Positions 7,537 to 16,856 of a stretch of DNA of 64,000 nucleotides are shown here, one piece after another (the first letter of the stretch is position 1; each line of letters opens with the position of its first letter). Location of the stretch: positions 124,001 to 188,000 of the forward strand of contig JAUVVY010000001.1 of NCBI GenBank assembly GCA_030604405.1, read 5' to 3'. Under the pieces are notes generated by a model. The model searched no databases. It was not told the origin of the DNA and saw only the letters and a program-made list of their open reading frames with translations. The translations under genes were made by a program, and so were the position numbers. This DNA comes from a bacterium. GTDB taxonomy: Bacteria > Armatimonadota > Zipacnadia > Zipacnadales > UBA11051.

Positions 7537-8706
7537 CTACCTCAGCTTTTTCCACTCGTCAATCATGGCCAAGCCGCTCTCCCACGGCATGATGCTGTGC
7601 AAAGACGGGCAGGGGCTAATAATCAGGCCGGTCTTGCCAATGACGTGGAAGCACTCCCGCACCGCCTCGCGAGTCACCTCAGAGTCCGGATTCTGCAGAT
7701 GGTACGCGCTCGATGGCCCGATCCAGAAGCTCTTTGTCTCCTCCTGCGAGACCACGATCTCCTCAAGGTCGTGGTCCTTGTGGGCGATGTCCACGGTACG
7801 CAGGCAGTCGAGGTCCAAGCGCCGCAGATAGCCAAGCATCGGCATGATGCCGGTGTTGACGGTGTAGGGGACGACCTTGCCGGCGTCGTGGGCCGCTCTT
7901 GTCTCGGCCTGCAGGCGGTCGAAGAGGAAACTCTCGAGCATCGCCGGACTGTAGAAGTCGCAAGTCTCATAGAAGCCGTTGCGCCCCAGAATGTCGATCC
8001 CCAAGTCAATGGCTATCTCGACGCAGCGCATGTTGACCCTGTGGTCGAGGTCGAGGTAGGCGTCCACCAGGTCGGGAGCTTCCAGCATCTTCATGGAAAG
8101 CTGCGTCGGCCCGAAGGTTTGCAGCGCTCCCGACAGCCCCAGCCCGATGCTGCACTGCGTGGCAAGGCGGAATTCGTCGGCGATGCGCTTGCCCTCCATG
8201 AAGCTGAAACGGAGGCCGGCGAGCGTGTCGGGGCTGTCAACGGGACGGAAAACGTAGCTGAAGCACTCCAGGTCCTGCTCGTTTTCGATCCAGGATTTGT
8301 CGGCGTGGCCCGGGTTGAAATCGGTGAAAAAGGGGATTTCCAGCCCGTGCGGCCATCTTTCGTCATAGCGGATGGTTGAACTCAACTCACCCGCCGGCGT
8401 CTCATAGACCTTGTGGATGAGCTGCTTGTCGGCGTCGAACCAGGTCCGGCTCGATACCTCCGGCGCGGATTCGTAGCCGCCGCAACTGCACGATACGATG
8501 GGGTCCACGCCGAGTTCATTGACGTTGTAGGCAACTTCCTCGTACTGCGACGGCCCCCACGGGAAGTTGAAGCGCTTGCCGACACGTTGCGTGGGACTGA
8601 GCGGATTCCAGCCCGGCGAGCAGGGGACATAGTCCACCGGCTCGCGCCGAAATGCCGCCAGGACCCGTTCGCGTGAGGTCATCTCAGGCTTCTGTTGCGT
8701 CATCAT
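7537..8706 (-). CDS. URO-D superfamily protein lacking HxCG
   Basis: The 389 residues begin M-T-S-R-E-R-V-L-A-A-F-R-R-E-P-V-D-Y-V-P, the classic N-terminus of URO-D/MtaA-like proteins, and contain F-x-E-G-K-R and G-I-D-I-L-G-R-N-G barrel segments. At the strand where MtaA carries H-x-C-G this protein has V-N-T-G (in P-Y-T-V-N-T-G-I-M-P), so it cannot bind zinc the same way; one Cys lies near the C-terminus in S-P-C-P-S. It is not HemE. AGGAGG lies just before the ATGATG start. It is the last gene of a three-gene minus-strand set with the amidohydrolase and ceramidase-like genes. Confidence 0.75.
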   Translation of the reverse strand: MMTQQKPEMTSRERVLAAFRREPVDYVPCSPGWNPLSPTQRVGKRFNFPWGPSQYEEVAYNVNELGVDPIVSCSCGGYESAPEVSSRTWFDADKQLIHKVYETPAGELSSTIRYDERWPHGLEIPFFTDFNPGHADKSWIENEQDLECFSYVFRPVDSPDTLAGLRFSFMEGKRIADEFRLATQCSIGLGLSGALQTFGPTQLSMKMLEAPDLVDAYLDLDHRVNMRCVEIAIDLGIDILGRNGFYETCDFYSPAMLESFLFDRLQAETRAAHDAGKVVPYTVNTGIMPMLGYLRRLDLDCLRTVDIAHKDHDLEEIVVSQEETKSFWIGPSSAYHLQNPDSEVTREAVRECFHVIGKTGLIISPCPSLHSIMPWESGLAMIDEWKKLR

Positions 8707-8748
8707 TTGCCTCCTGTTGTGTGCAGGAATGCTGTGGGCGGGCCGTCA

Positions 8749-10035
8749 TCAGTCATCTCGTGCGCAGATGTCCTGCAGATACTTGCTGTAGGTATCAATC
8801 AGCTTCCTGTCCACGCCGGTCTTGAAGCACCCCTTCTGACGGAACTCGACAACGGAACCCTCGGCTTCGTAGCCGCCCTCTTCGATGTACCGGTCATCGG
8901 GGATATAGGCGGTCGCATCGCCATAACCGACAAAAATGACTTGCTTGTCGCCGAAGGCCTTCAGGACGTGTTGTTTGACGGGATAAGTAACCTCGCCACA
9001 GAGAAACGCGACATAAAGATCTTCACTGAGGCGCACGATCGCCGCGTGCAGAGGGACCTGGTCGCCGATGCTGTCATAGTGCTCCAATACCCATCGCGCC
9101 TCGTTCTTTTGCGGCGAGTCGGGCACATCGGGATCGTTGACGATGTTGGCGAAGAACTCCTTGGGGTACACTTCGATGTCCAGCGGCACGACGAACTGTC
9201 TGACGGCCAGGCGCAGGTCTATGGGCTGCAGCTTGTCGGCGCAGACGGCTCGCTTGACGTTGTTGGCCATCGCGGTTGCCATGTCGTCCAGTTCATCAAA
9301 TGTGCAGGCTTTCCAGACCTCGCCGTCCGCCGCGATCTTGGGCCGCGAGCAGCCGCCCGCTCCCTGAAAGAAGATCGCCGTGCTGCCATAGAACCCGGCC
9401 TCCAGCAACTGGCACATCCGTCCCGGGTATTCCGCCGATATCCACAAAGTTGCACCCAGCGTCACCGGATGGCATGAGTAGTTCAGGAGAAGGGCCTTGT
9501 GCGCCCCCTGCCGGTCGCGGATGCTCAGGATGCCGAGGGTATTGTCCTTGTCGCCCTCTGGGTTGGGCGCATTTGTCGGCTTACCGTTGCCAGGCCTGCG
9601 GCGATTCATGTTCCAGTCGCCCTCGATCACGCCATATTCGATCGTCCCCTCAAAGACGTTGATGCAGGCGCGATCAATGCAGCTCTTTGTTCTTTGGAGA
9701 AGGAACGCCTCGTAGGCATCGGAATGCTGACCGGGATCGTAACCAGTCACCGCCGGGCCGGCATGGGTGTGGGTGTATGAAACGATCAGGTTCTCGCCGG
9801 GGATGCCGTGCCGGCTCTCGATGTAGTCTCCCAGCGTCTCTGTCAGCGCATAGTCGTGAAACAGCAAGTCGAACGAAATCAGCACCGCCCGGTGCTTGCC
9901 ATCATCCATCACCACCGTCTTCACGTAGAGGTCGTCGTGGAGGCCAACGAAATGCTTTCCATACAGCGTGCCGTATCCGCCCATGTGCGTGATTACGTCA
10001 GGGGTAATCAGATCTCTCGCAACTCCAAACTTCAC
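8749..10035 (-). CDS. Neutral ceramidase-like hydrolase
   Basis: A 428-residue protein with features of the neutral/alkaline non-lysosomal ceramidase-like group: V-K-F-G-V-A-R-D-L-I-T-P at the N-terminus, V-S-Y-T-H-T-H-A-G-P (zinc-binding histidine loop) near residue 90, N-Y-S-C-H-P-V near residue 195 and F-Q-G-A-G-G near residue 230. In ceramidases these loops build the zinc site and the serine-containing G-D-N-S-P region; the latter is not evident here, and many bacterial relatives act on other esters or amides. The GTG at 10035 is chosen because AAGGGGG precedes it, rather than the TTG at 10062. No signal peptide is seen. Confidence 0.65.
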   Translation of the reverse strand: MKFGVARDLITPDVITHMGGYGTLYGKHFVGLHDDLYVKTVVMDDGKHRAVLISFDLLFHDYALTETLGDYIESRHGIPGENLIVSYTHTHAGPAVTGYDPGQHSDAYEAFLLQRTKSCIDRACINVFEGTIEYGVIEGDWNMNRRRPGNGKPTNAPNPEGDKDNTLGILSIRDRQGAHKALLLNYSCHPVTLGATLWISAEYPGRMCQLLEAGFYGSTAIFFQGAGGCSRPKIAADGEVWKACTFDELDDMATAMANNVKRAVCADKLQPIDLRLAVRQFVVPLDIEVYPKEFFANIVNDPDVPDSPQKNEARWVLEHYDSIGDQVPLHAAIVRLSEDLYVAFLCGEVTYPVKQHVLKAFGDKQVIFVGYGDATAYIPDDRYIEEGGYEAEGSVVEFRQKGCFKTGVDRKLIDTYSKYLQDICARDD

Positions 10036-10092
10036 AATGCAGCCCCCTTCTTCTCCGGGCAAGCTGAGCCCGGCGCTCGTCCGTGGGTTTTC

Positions 10093-10941
10093 CTACTCGA
10101 TGTCGAAAACGCGTAGTGCGTTGCCCTCGGCTATCTTGTCGAAGCACTGCTGCGATATCTTGCCGTCGGCCAGAGCAGCGCGCAGGAAGCGGGCGTGCTC
10201 GATCTTGTCCTCTTCGATCTGGCTGGTGTGGCAGATGTCGGTGCCGAAGAAGAGCTTATCCTGAAAGCGCTCCATGAACTCGTAGCCAAATTCGGGGTCG
10301 CGGGTCAGGGCGTTGTAGCCGCTGCCGGCCGAGATGTCAGCATAGGCATTCGGGTATTCCTCGAAGAGCCGGGGTATCGCGCCACCGTCTGTGACCGGTC
10401 CGGTCGCCGGCTGCTGCAGGTCCTCCCAGTCGCCGGAGATGTTCGGCCAGAAGCCCGGCCCGTGACCGATGAAAGCCGTGTCCTTGAACTTCCTTATCAT
10501 CTTTTCGAAGCGCGGCAGGCCCACCTCGTCCCGGGTGCGCAGAGAGTCCTGGTGGAAGATGATGGGAATCTCCAGCTTGCCACACGCCTCGTAGATTGCC
10601 TGCAGACGCGGGTCGTCGGCGTAGAGCCCGGACATGCACTCGCCGAAGCCCTTGCAGCCGCGCTCCTTGTACTGCTCGACAATGCGGTGGAAGGGCACCG
10701 AGGCGTCAGACTGGAGCCGGCGCGGATCCACGTTCATGAAGGGGATGAAGCGGTCCGGGTACTGCTCGCACACCTCCAGTATGTACCAGGTTGTTACATA
10801 ATAGGCCGTCTCCTCCGGGTTCTCAATGGGGTGAAGCGCGGCCTTGCGAACGTCATTTGCGTCCATCCATTTGAGCACAAGCTCTGGCTCGATGAACGGG
10901 TCGAAATACAGCTTTCCGCAATGGCAGTGAATGTCAATCAT
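10093..10941 (-). CDS. Amidohydrolase-2 family metal-dependent hydrolase
   Basis: The 282 residues match the amidohydrolase-2 (ACMSD-like) barrel: the metal motif H-x-H in I-D-I-H-C-H-C-G (residues 4-6), a third histidine in I-I-F-H-Q-D near 155, a further one in I-G-H-G-P near 185 and the catalytic aspartate in F-F-G-T-D-I-C near 240. The family decarboxylates or hydrolyses small carboxylic acids and lactones. GGAGG lies 6 nt before ATG 10941. It is first in the minus-strand set with the ceramidase-like and URO-D genes, facing the propeller array across a 205-bp divergent region. Confidence 0.78.
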   Translation of the reverse strand: MIDIHCHCGKLYFDPFIEPELVLKWMDANDVRKAALHPIENPEETAYYVTTWYILEVCEQYPDRFIPFMNVDPRRLQSDASVPFHRIVEQYKERGCKGFGECMSGLYADDPRLQAIYEACGKLEIPIIFHQDSLRTRDEVGLPRFEKMIRKFKDTAFIGHGPGFWPNISGDWEDLQQPATGPVTDGGAIPRLFEEYPNAYADISAGSGYNALTRDPEFGYEFMERFQDKLFFGTDICHTSQIEEDKIEHARFLRAALADGKISQQCFDKIAEGNALRVFDIE

Positions 10942-11146
10942 GATGTCCTCCAGATGCTTTTTCTTCCAACGGCCCGTTCATATTCCTCGCCTGCGGCAGC
11001 AGATTCCTGCAACGACGGGGCATCAACGCAACTATTTTCCGAGACGAACTACAGGCCAGGCGGCCAACTTCACTCCTGCGCCGACGCTGCCCAGATGTGC
11101 GATTGCGGAGTCCGGGAGCGAACCAAAATGAAATGCGGAGGTCTGC

Positions 11147-11410
11147 GTGCCTTTTCTGTCCAATGATTCCAGCAGATACTCGACTGGCGCGCCGGAGGAG
11201 GACAAGGCAATCGCCGAGGGAAGGATGGAGGGGCCGGAGCGCGATACCATCTCCACACAGGATTATTGCCGCCGGGCGCTGCGCTGGTACGAGGCCGGGG
11301 CCGATGGAGTGCATATCTTCAATAACTACAATGATCCAGGTATTGAAATCCTGCGGTTGCTGGGCGACCCTGACAAGTGCCGGCAGGTCGTTGACCGGGC
11401 GTCCGACTAA
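11147..11410 (+). pseudogene. C-terminal fragment of a glycosidase-like gene
   Basis: An 87-codon ORF from GTG 11147 (GGAGG at 11137-11141) encoding Y-C-R-R-A-L-R-W-Y-E-A-G-A-D-G-V-H-I-F-N and L-R-L-L-G-D-P-D-K-C. This resembles the last strand and helix of TIM-barrel putative glycoside hydrolases, where G-A-D-G-I-x-x-F-N closes the barrel. The preceding 300 residues of such a protein are missing, so it is probably a truncated relic, although its RBS could allow expression. It ends 21 nt before the first propeller gene. Confidence 0.5.
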
Positions 11411-11431
11411 TCAGTCGAAGGAGAGGCTGTT

Positions 11432-12502
11432 ATGTCCTATCCATTGAACATTCCTGACGGCGCGTATCATATCGTAACCGCACCGGAGCACTGCGCGTGG
11501 CCGAACCTGACGCTGCTGCCGAATGGTGAGATAGGTGCGGTCATTTTCAACCAACCCAGCCACGGGAGGCTCGAGGGTGACGTAGAATTGTGGGTCAGCA
11601 ACGACGGCGGCGACATCTGGGCGATGCGGAGCCAGATCACGCAGCACGAAGCTGGCACCGTCCGCATGAACGTGGCCGCCGGCCTCAACCAGAAAGGTGA
11701 ACTGGTCGTCCTGTGCTCCGGCTGAGACCTGTCCAGAGGCACTGCCGAGTGGCCTTATGGGCCGTGCCTTTTGCCACAAGTGTGCGTATCCGGCGACAAC
11801 GGCCATACCTGGGAGGTTGTGGGGCAACTGCAGCCGCCAACAGAAAAGGGGCCATGTACCATCCCATTTGGCGACATCGTCATCAATGGTGAGGAACTGA
11901 TATGCAGCATCTACCACGGCGACAACAGGACATGGAACCAATCCTGGGTGCTGCGCAGCAAAGACGGTGGCCGCACGTGGGGCGATCGCAGTCTGATTGA
12001 CGGCGATAACCACGACGAAACCAGCCTGCTTATCACCGACAGCGGCAGATTGCTGGCCGCCCTGCGCTTGCTGCAGAGCGCCGTCCCGGAAAACGCAAGC
12101 AGCGCCGAGCGGCAGTCGGCTCCGCTGGTGCTGTACACATCCGACGACCAGGGCCGCACGTGGGAGCCGCAGCAATACCTCAGCCTGCCAGGCCAAGTGC
12201 CCGCACATCTGCTGCAGCTTGCCGACGGAACCATCCTGCTGACATACGGCAGCCGGATTTGGGAATGTCGCGGCGTCGTCGGAAGAATCAGCCAGGACGA
12301 TGCGCAAACCTGGTCGCGGCCCTTCACGCTCGTTGCCGGATTCATGCCGGGCAGTGACCACGGCTACCCGTCCAGCGTGCAGCTCGAAGGCGGCGATATA
12401 GTCACCGCCTACTATTGCAGCGCATCCCCATGGTACCAACGCTATCACATGGGCGTGCTGCGCTGGCATCTAGATATGATCAAGACCGTGCTGAGTGCGT
12501 AA
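11432..12502 (+). pseudogene. Sialidase-like propeller 1, interrupted by TGA
   Basis: First of four tandem copies. Reading straight through gives 356 codons in one frame, broken only by TGA at 11723-11725 (codon 98), where copies 3 and 4 have Trp in C-S-G-W. Asp-box motifs (S-x-D-x-G-x-T-W) are visible at several points, including S-G-D-N-G-H-T-W and S-K-D-G-G-R-T-W, as in BNR/sialidase six-bladed propellers. A good RBS (GAAGGAGAGG) precedes ATG 11432. After the stop the frame is intact for 259 codons, so the lesion is a single recent event, an assembly error, or a recoded site. No signal peptide. Confidence 0.8.
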
Positions 12503-12539
12503 GCTCTGCGCTGTGCTTGTAGGAAAGGATGAATTCGCA

Positions 12540-13646
12540 ATGGCTTATCAGCTTGGAATTCCACACGGGGCTTTTCATACGGTGACGGCTCCGGAGCACT
12601 GCGCATGGCCCAATTTGACCTTGCTGCCAAATGGTGACATAGCAGCCGTGATCTTCAACCAGCCCAGCCACGGGGCGATGGAGGGCGATGTGGAGCTGTG
12701 GGTCAGCGAAGACGAAGGCTATACGTGGGCGATGCGGAGCCAGATCACGCAGCACGAGCCCGGCACCAACCGGATGAACGTGGCCGCAGGCCTGAACCAG
12801 AAGGGCGAACTCATCGTGCTTTGTTTCGGCTATGACCTGGCGACGAGCTTCGACGGCACCCACCACGCGCACGATAGCTGGCTGCTGCCCCAGATCTGCA
12901 TGTCAACCGACAACGGGCACACCTGGGAGATCGTGGGCGAAATGCTGCCGCCCGCCGATGCGGACAACTGCGTCCCCTTTGGAGACGTCGCCGTCAACGG
13001 TGACGAACTGGTTGCGTGCGTTTATACCAGCCGTCGCACGTCCGAACGCCGCAAGAAGTATCCTTCCAGTCCATGGATCATGCGCAGCCCTGACGGCGGC
13101 CGCACATGGGGCGATGCGACCTGCATCGCTGCGGACAGATTCGGGGAACCGGCTCTGCTGATTGTGCGGGACGGGACGTGGCTGGCAGCCTTGCGGGTCA
13201 AGCAGTTTCCCGCCGATTATGAGCCGGAAGATGTAATGAATCGCGAGCGGCTGGTTTCCGGTCCGAACCTGTTGCTGTTTGCCTCCGATGATGCCGGCCG
13301 CACCTGGGAGCCGCGGCAGTACCTGAGCCTGCCCCAACAGCATCCAGCGCACCTGCTGCAGCTTGCCGATGACAGAATCCTGGTCGCCTACGGCAACCGC
13401 ATCTGCGAATCCTACAGGGTGGTTAGCCGAGTAAGTGAAGACGGCGGGCAGAACTGGTCCCGGCCCTTCACACTTATCGGCGGGCTAATGGATTACGACT
13501 GCGGCTATCCATCCTCGGTGCAAGTGGAGAACGGCGACATCGTGACAGCATACTACTCGAAATGCTCGCCGTGGTGCCAGCGCTACCACATGGGCGTGCT
13601 GCGCTGGAATCTGGACATGGTCAACACCGCGATGCTTGGAGCGTAG
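12540..13646 (+). CDS. Sialidase-like propeller 2 (intact)
   Basis: A 368-residue protein of the BNR/sialidase superfamily starting M-A-Y-Q-L-G-I-P. Repeated Asp boxes (S-E-D-E-G-Y-T-W, S-T-D-N-G-H-T-W, S-P-D-G-G-R-T-W, S-D-D-A-G-R-T-W, S-E-D-G-G-Q-N-W) mark five propeller blades. The R-I-P motif and obvious arginine triad of true sialidases are not evident, so the substrate is open. ATG 12540 is chosen over upstream ATG 12495 because AGGAAAGG precedes it and all paralogues begin here. It carries an insert of about 25 residues in the variable middle. No signal peptide, so probably cytoplasmic. Confidence 0.8.
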   Translation: MAYQLGIPHGAFHTVTAPEHCAWPNLTLLPNGDIAAVIFNQPSHGAMEGDVELWVSEDEGYTWAMRSQITQHEPGTNRMNVAAGLNQKGELIVLCFGYDLATSFDGTHHAHDSWLLPQICMSTDNGHTWEIVGEMLPPADADNCVPFGDVAVNGDELVACVYTSRRTSERRKKYPSSPWIMRSPDGGRTWGDATCIAADRFGEPALLIVRDGTWLAALRVKQFPADYEPEDVMNRERLVSGPNLLLFASDDAGRTWEPRQYLSLPQQHPAHLLQLADDRILVAYGNRICESYRVVSRVSEDGGQNWSRPFTLIGGLMDYDCGYPSSVQVENGDIVTAYYSKCSPWCQRYHMGVLRWNLDMVNTAMLGA

Positions 13647-13683
13647 CCTCTGCAGTGAACAGGCATGAAAGGAAGAAGCGAAA

Positions 13684-14748
13684 ATGGCTTATCAGCTTGG
13701 AATTCCGTACGGCGCTTTTCACACGGTGACGGCTCCGGAGCACTGCGCGTGGCCGAACCTGACGCTGCTGCCGAATGGGGAGATCGGGGCGGCTATCCAC
13801 AACCAGCCTAGCCACGGCGAGGTGGAAGCAGATGTCGAGTTGTGGGTAAGTGGCGATGGCGGCGACACCTGGGCGCAGCGCAGCCAAATTACGCAGCATG
13901 AGCCCGGCACTACCCGCATGAACGTGGCTGCCGGTCTGAACCAGAAGGCTAAACTGGTCGTCCTGTGCTCGGGCTGGAATCTTGACCGGTTCAACCGGAA
14001 GACCGCTCCCGACGATGTGCTGGAGGCCGTCGTGTGCATATCTACCGACGACGGCCACACGTGGGAGCAGACCAGCGTGTTGGAGCCGCCACCAGGCACG
14101 GTCGGCTTCACGCCGTTCGGTGACGTCAATGGCAGCGGTGACGAGCTGGTGGTCGGCGGCTATACACGAGGCTTTGAAGATGGCGAGATGGTGGCGACGT
14201 CTGCCCACATGTATCACAGCCTTGACAAAGGACAGACGTGGTAGTACGTCAGCACGATCGCCGCTGGCGACCACAACGAGGTCGACCTGCTGGTGCGGAA
14301 TGAGGGACCGTGGCTGGCCTCGGTGCGCATCGGGGACCGCGCCAGGCCGGATATAGACAGACGCAATAACCAGCCGTATATCGTCCTCCACACCTCTGAA
14401 GACCGGGGGCGAAGCTGGCAGGAGCAGTTCCGCCTGTCCTACCCGAACCAGCATACGTCGCATCTGTTGCAGCTTGCGGATGACAAGATCCTGCTCACCT
14501 ACGGGTGCCGCATGGACGAGCTGTTCGGCGTCATCGGACGGTTGAGTGATGACGGGGGCGAAAAGTGGTCGCGGCCGTTTGTCCTGGTTTCAGGCCTGCT
14601 CCACGGGGACTGCGGCTATCCGTCCGATGTGCAGCTCGAAAACGGTGACATAGTCACCGCCTACTACAGCAAGTCTTCGCCCTGGTACCAGCGCTATCAC
14701 ATGGGTGTACTGCGGTGGAATCTGACGATGGTGGACGTCGGGATTTGA
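13684..14748 (+). pseudogene. Sialidase-like propeller 3, interrupted by TAG
   Basis: Third tandem copy, 355 codons in one frame, with TAG at 14242-14244 (codon 187) directly after an Asp box D-K-G-Q-T-W, where the other copies have Gly. The first 24 codons are nearly identical in DNA to copies 2 and 4 including silent sites. Everything after the TAG still aligns with the family up to the C-terminal H-M-G-V-L-R-W-N-L. RBS AAAGGAAG precedes ATG 13684. A split protein is unlikely because no RBS or start directly follows the stop; the next in-frame ATG is at 14509. Confidence 0.8.
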
Positions 14749-14817
14749 GCAGGCTGAACCCCAGACTTTCAGAAGCTTAGGTCAGCCAACAAATGCACTG
14801 GAAAGGAAGAAGTGAAA

Positions 14818-15900
14818 ATGGCTTATCAGCTTGGAATTCCGCACGGTGCTTTTCATACGGTGACGGCTCCGGAGCACTGCGCATGGCCGAACCTGACGCT
14901 GCTGCCCAGTGGCGAGATCGGCGCGGCTATCTTCAACCAGCCCAGCCACGGGGCGATGGAGGGAGATGTGGAGCTATGGGTCAGCGAAGACGAAGGCTAC
15001 ACGTGGGCGATGCGGAGCCAGATCACGCAGCACGAGCCCGGTACCAACCGGATGAACGTGGCCGCAGGCCTGAACCAGAAAGGTGAGTTGATCGTGTTGT
15101 GCTCGGGCTGGAATCTGGACCGCGCAGACCGTGATGTCGTTGAAGAGGATTGCCTGCTGCCCCAAGTGTGCATCTCCGGCGACAACGGCCATACCTGGGA
15201 AATAGTCGGCGAGGTGCCGCCGACGCCCGAATGCGCAAACTGCATCCCCTTCGCCGACATCATCATCAACGACGACGAGTTGGCCGTCGCCACTTACGAC
15301 GGTGAGTACGAAGAGGGGAACCTGGTGCGATGCTCGACATTCGTCATGCGCAGCAAAGACCAGGGCCGCACATGGGGCGACTACAGCGCAATTGACCGCT
15401 ACGACCACACTGAGGCCGACCTGTTGATTGCGGCAAACGGCACATGGCTGGCCGGCGTCAGAACGCTCTTCGGCCCCACCGACCTGCGGCACACCCGGCG
15501 CAACTCGCAGCCGGCTCTGCTGCTGTACGCCTCCGAGGATGAGGGCCGCACCTGGGACCGCAAGTTCTGGCTAACTCACCCGAACCAACACCCACCACAT
15601 CTGCTGCAGCTTGCCGACGAAAAGATCCTGCTCACCTACGGCAGCCGCATGGATGAACTGCTTGGGGTGATGGGCCGTGTGAGCGAAGACGGGGGCAAGA
15701 ACTGGTCGCGGCCGTTCACGCTGGTGGGCGGCCTGCTGCATCGCGACTGTGGATATCCGTCAAGCGTCCAACTGGAAAACGGCGACATCGTGACGGCCTA
15801 CTACTCGAAATCATCGCCGTGGCACCAGCGCTACCACATGGGAGTGCTGCGATGGAATCTGGAGATGGTCAATCCCGATATGGGCAATGTCTGGGGTTAA
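14818..15900 (+). CDS. Sialidase-like propeller 4 (intact)
   Basis: A 360-residue member of the same family, with M-A-Y-Q-L-G-I-P-H-G at the start, the signature H-C-A-W-P-N-L-T-L-L, and Asp boxes S-E-D-E-G-Y-T-W, S-G-D-N-G-H-T-W, S-K-D-Q-G-R-T-W, S-E-D-E-G-R-T-W and S-E-D-G-G-K-N-W. ATG 14818 is preferred over GTG 14812 because all copies begin there and AAAGGAAG gives proper spacing. Over roughly codons 40-95 it is nearly identical in DNA to copy 2, while codons 100-170 have diverged strongly. Role is probably recognition or hydrolysis of a glycan; not proven. Confidence 0.8.
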   Translation: MAYQLGIPHGAFHTVTAPEHCAWPNLTLLPSGEIGAAIFNQPSHGAMEGDVELWVSEDEGYTWAMRSQITQHEPGTNRMNVAAGLNQKGELIVLCSGWNLDRADRDVVEEDCLLPQVCISGDNGHTWEIVGEVPPTPECANCIPFADIIINDDELAVATYDGEYEEGNLVRCSTFVMRSKDQGRTWGDYSAIDRYDHTEADLLIAANGTWLAGVRTLFGPTDLRHTRRNSQPALLLYASEDEGRTWDRKFWLTHPNQHPPHLLQLADEKILLTYGSRMDELLGVMGRVSEDGGKNWSRPFTLVGGLLHRDCGYPSSVQLENGDIVTAYYSKSSPWHQRYHMGVLRWNLEMVNPDMGNVWG

Positions 15901-15909
15901 AGGTGTGGA

Positions 15910-16680
15910 CTAGCTCTCTCGGATGGCTTGCAGGCCGCTTGCGGCCGCATCAGACAACAGCGAGAGATCAGACGAAAAGGCCATGAACAGCGCGCCGCGC
16001 TTGAGCCAGTTGATGGTGCTTTCCACCGTAAAGCAGTGCATGCCCGGCGCAACGCCGTGTTCCGCCGCGCTCTCGAAGATGTCGTCAATCGCGCTTACTA
16101 CCGTAGGATGGTCATACTGCCTCGGCAGGCCAAACGATAGAGACAGATCATTAGGGCCGATGAAGGTGGCGTCAATGCCCGGCACGCTGAAGATCTCGTC
16201 GCGGGCCTCCCAGCCCTGCTTGGTCTCCAGTTGCACCACGATGATATTGGCCTGATTTGCCTGTGCGGGGTAGTCGGGCGATGCAACTTTGGCATAATCA
16301 TCATGCGCCCCGCCCGCTCCCCAGCCGCGCGTGCCCTGTGGCGGGTACTTGAGCATCTCTACGATTGCTTCGGCCTCCTCCGGCGTCTCCACTCTTGGGA
16401 TAAGATTGCCCGACGCGCCCAAGTCCAGATAACGGGTCGGCCACTGTCCTTCAAATGCCGGTGCGCGGACGATGGCCGTATAGTCAATGTCCCGCGCCGC
16501 TTGAAAGAGCCATGACAGCGTCTCCACACCGGGCCGGGAATGCTCGGTGTCGAATATGACGAACTCGAATTCGCACTGCTGGGCGACGCGGCAAGCGGCC
16601 GGTGAGTGCAGATGCGAAAACATTGTGCCGATAACCGGCTGTCCGGCCTGGAGCTTCTCCTTAACCTGCAAGCTGTTCAT
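15910..16680 (-). CDS. HpcH/HpaI family aldolase 1
   Basis: The 256 residues match the HpcH/HpaI (2-keto-3-deoxy acid) aldolase family: G-T-M-F-S-H-L-H-S-P near residue 19, V-I-F-D-T-E-H-S near 43, G-A-S-G-N-L-I-P-R-V-E-T-P-E-E-A near 90 and I-G-P-N-D-L-S near 170. E and D of the V-Q-L-E and P-N-D segments bind the divalent metal. The enzymes cleave 2-keto-3-deoxy sugar acids to pyruvate plus an aldehyde. ATG 16680 is chosen over TTG 16683; AGGTG lies upstream. It converges on propeller 4 with only 9 nt between them. Confidence 0.85.
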   Translation of the reverse strand: MNSLQVKEKLQAGQPVIGTMFSHLHSPAACRVAQQCEFEFVIFDTEHSRPGVETLSWLFQAARDIDYTAIVRAPAFEGQWPTRYLDLGASGNLIPRVETPEEAEAIVEMLKYPPQGTRGWGAGGAHDDYAKVASPDYPAQANQANIIVVQLETKQGWEARDEIFSVPGIDATFIGPNDLSLSFGLPRQYDHPTVVSAIDDIFESAAEHGVAPGMHCFTVESTINWLKRGALFMAFSSDLSLLSDAAASGLQAIRES

Positions 16681-16856
16681 CAAAACACCTCGAATGGCGA
16701 TTCGCTGATCATACCTCAGGACGGCTCTGGCAATTCATTATATGAGTTCCCTCCGACCCCGCTAATACCTCCCGATGCAGGAGAAGACGTGGCCCGTGAG
16801 GAAACTGGATGGCGTCGATACAGCAAGCTTCACGAAGTCAGGGAGAGGTGAGCAAC

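Noticed and set aside
11432-15900. The tandem array as a CRISPR-like or simple repeat region
   Set aside because: The repeats are whole protein-coding genes about 1.1 kb long, not short spaced repeats.
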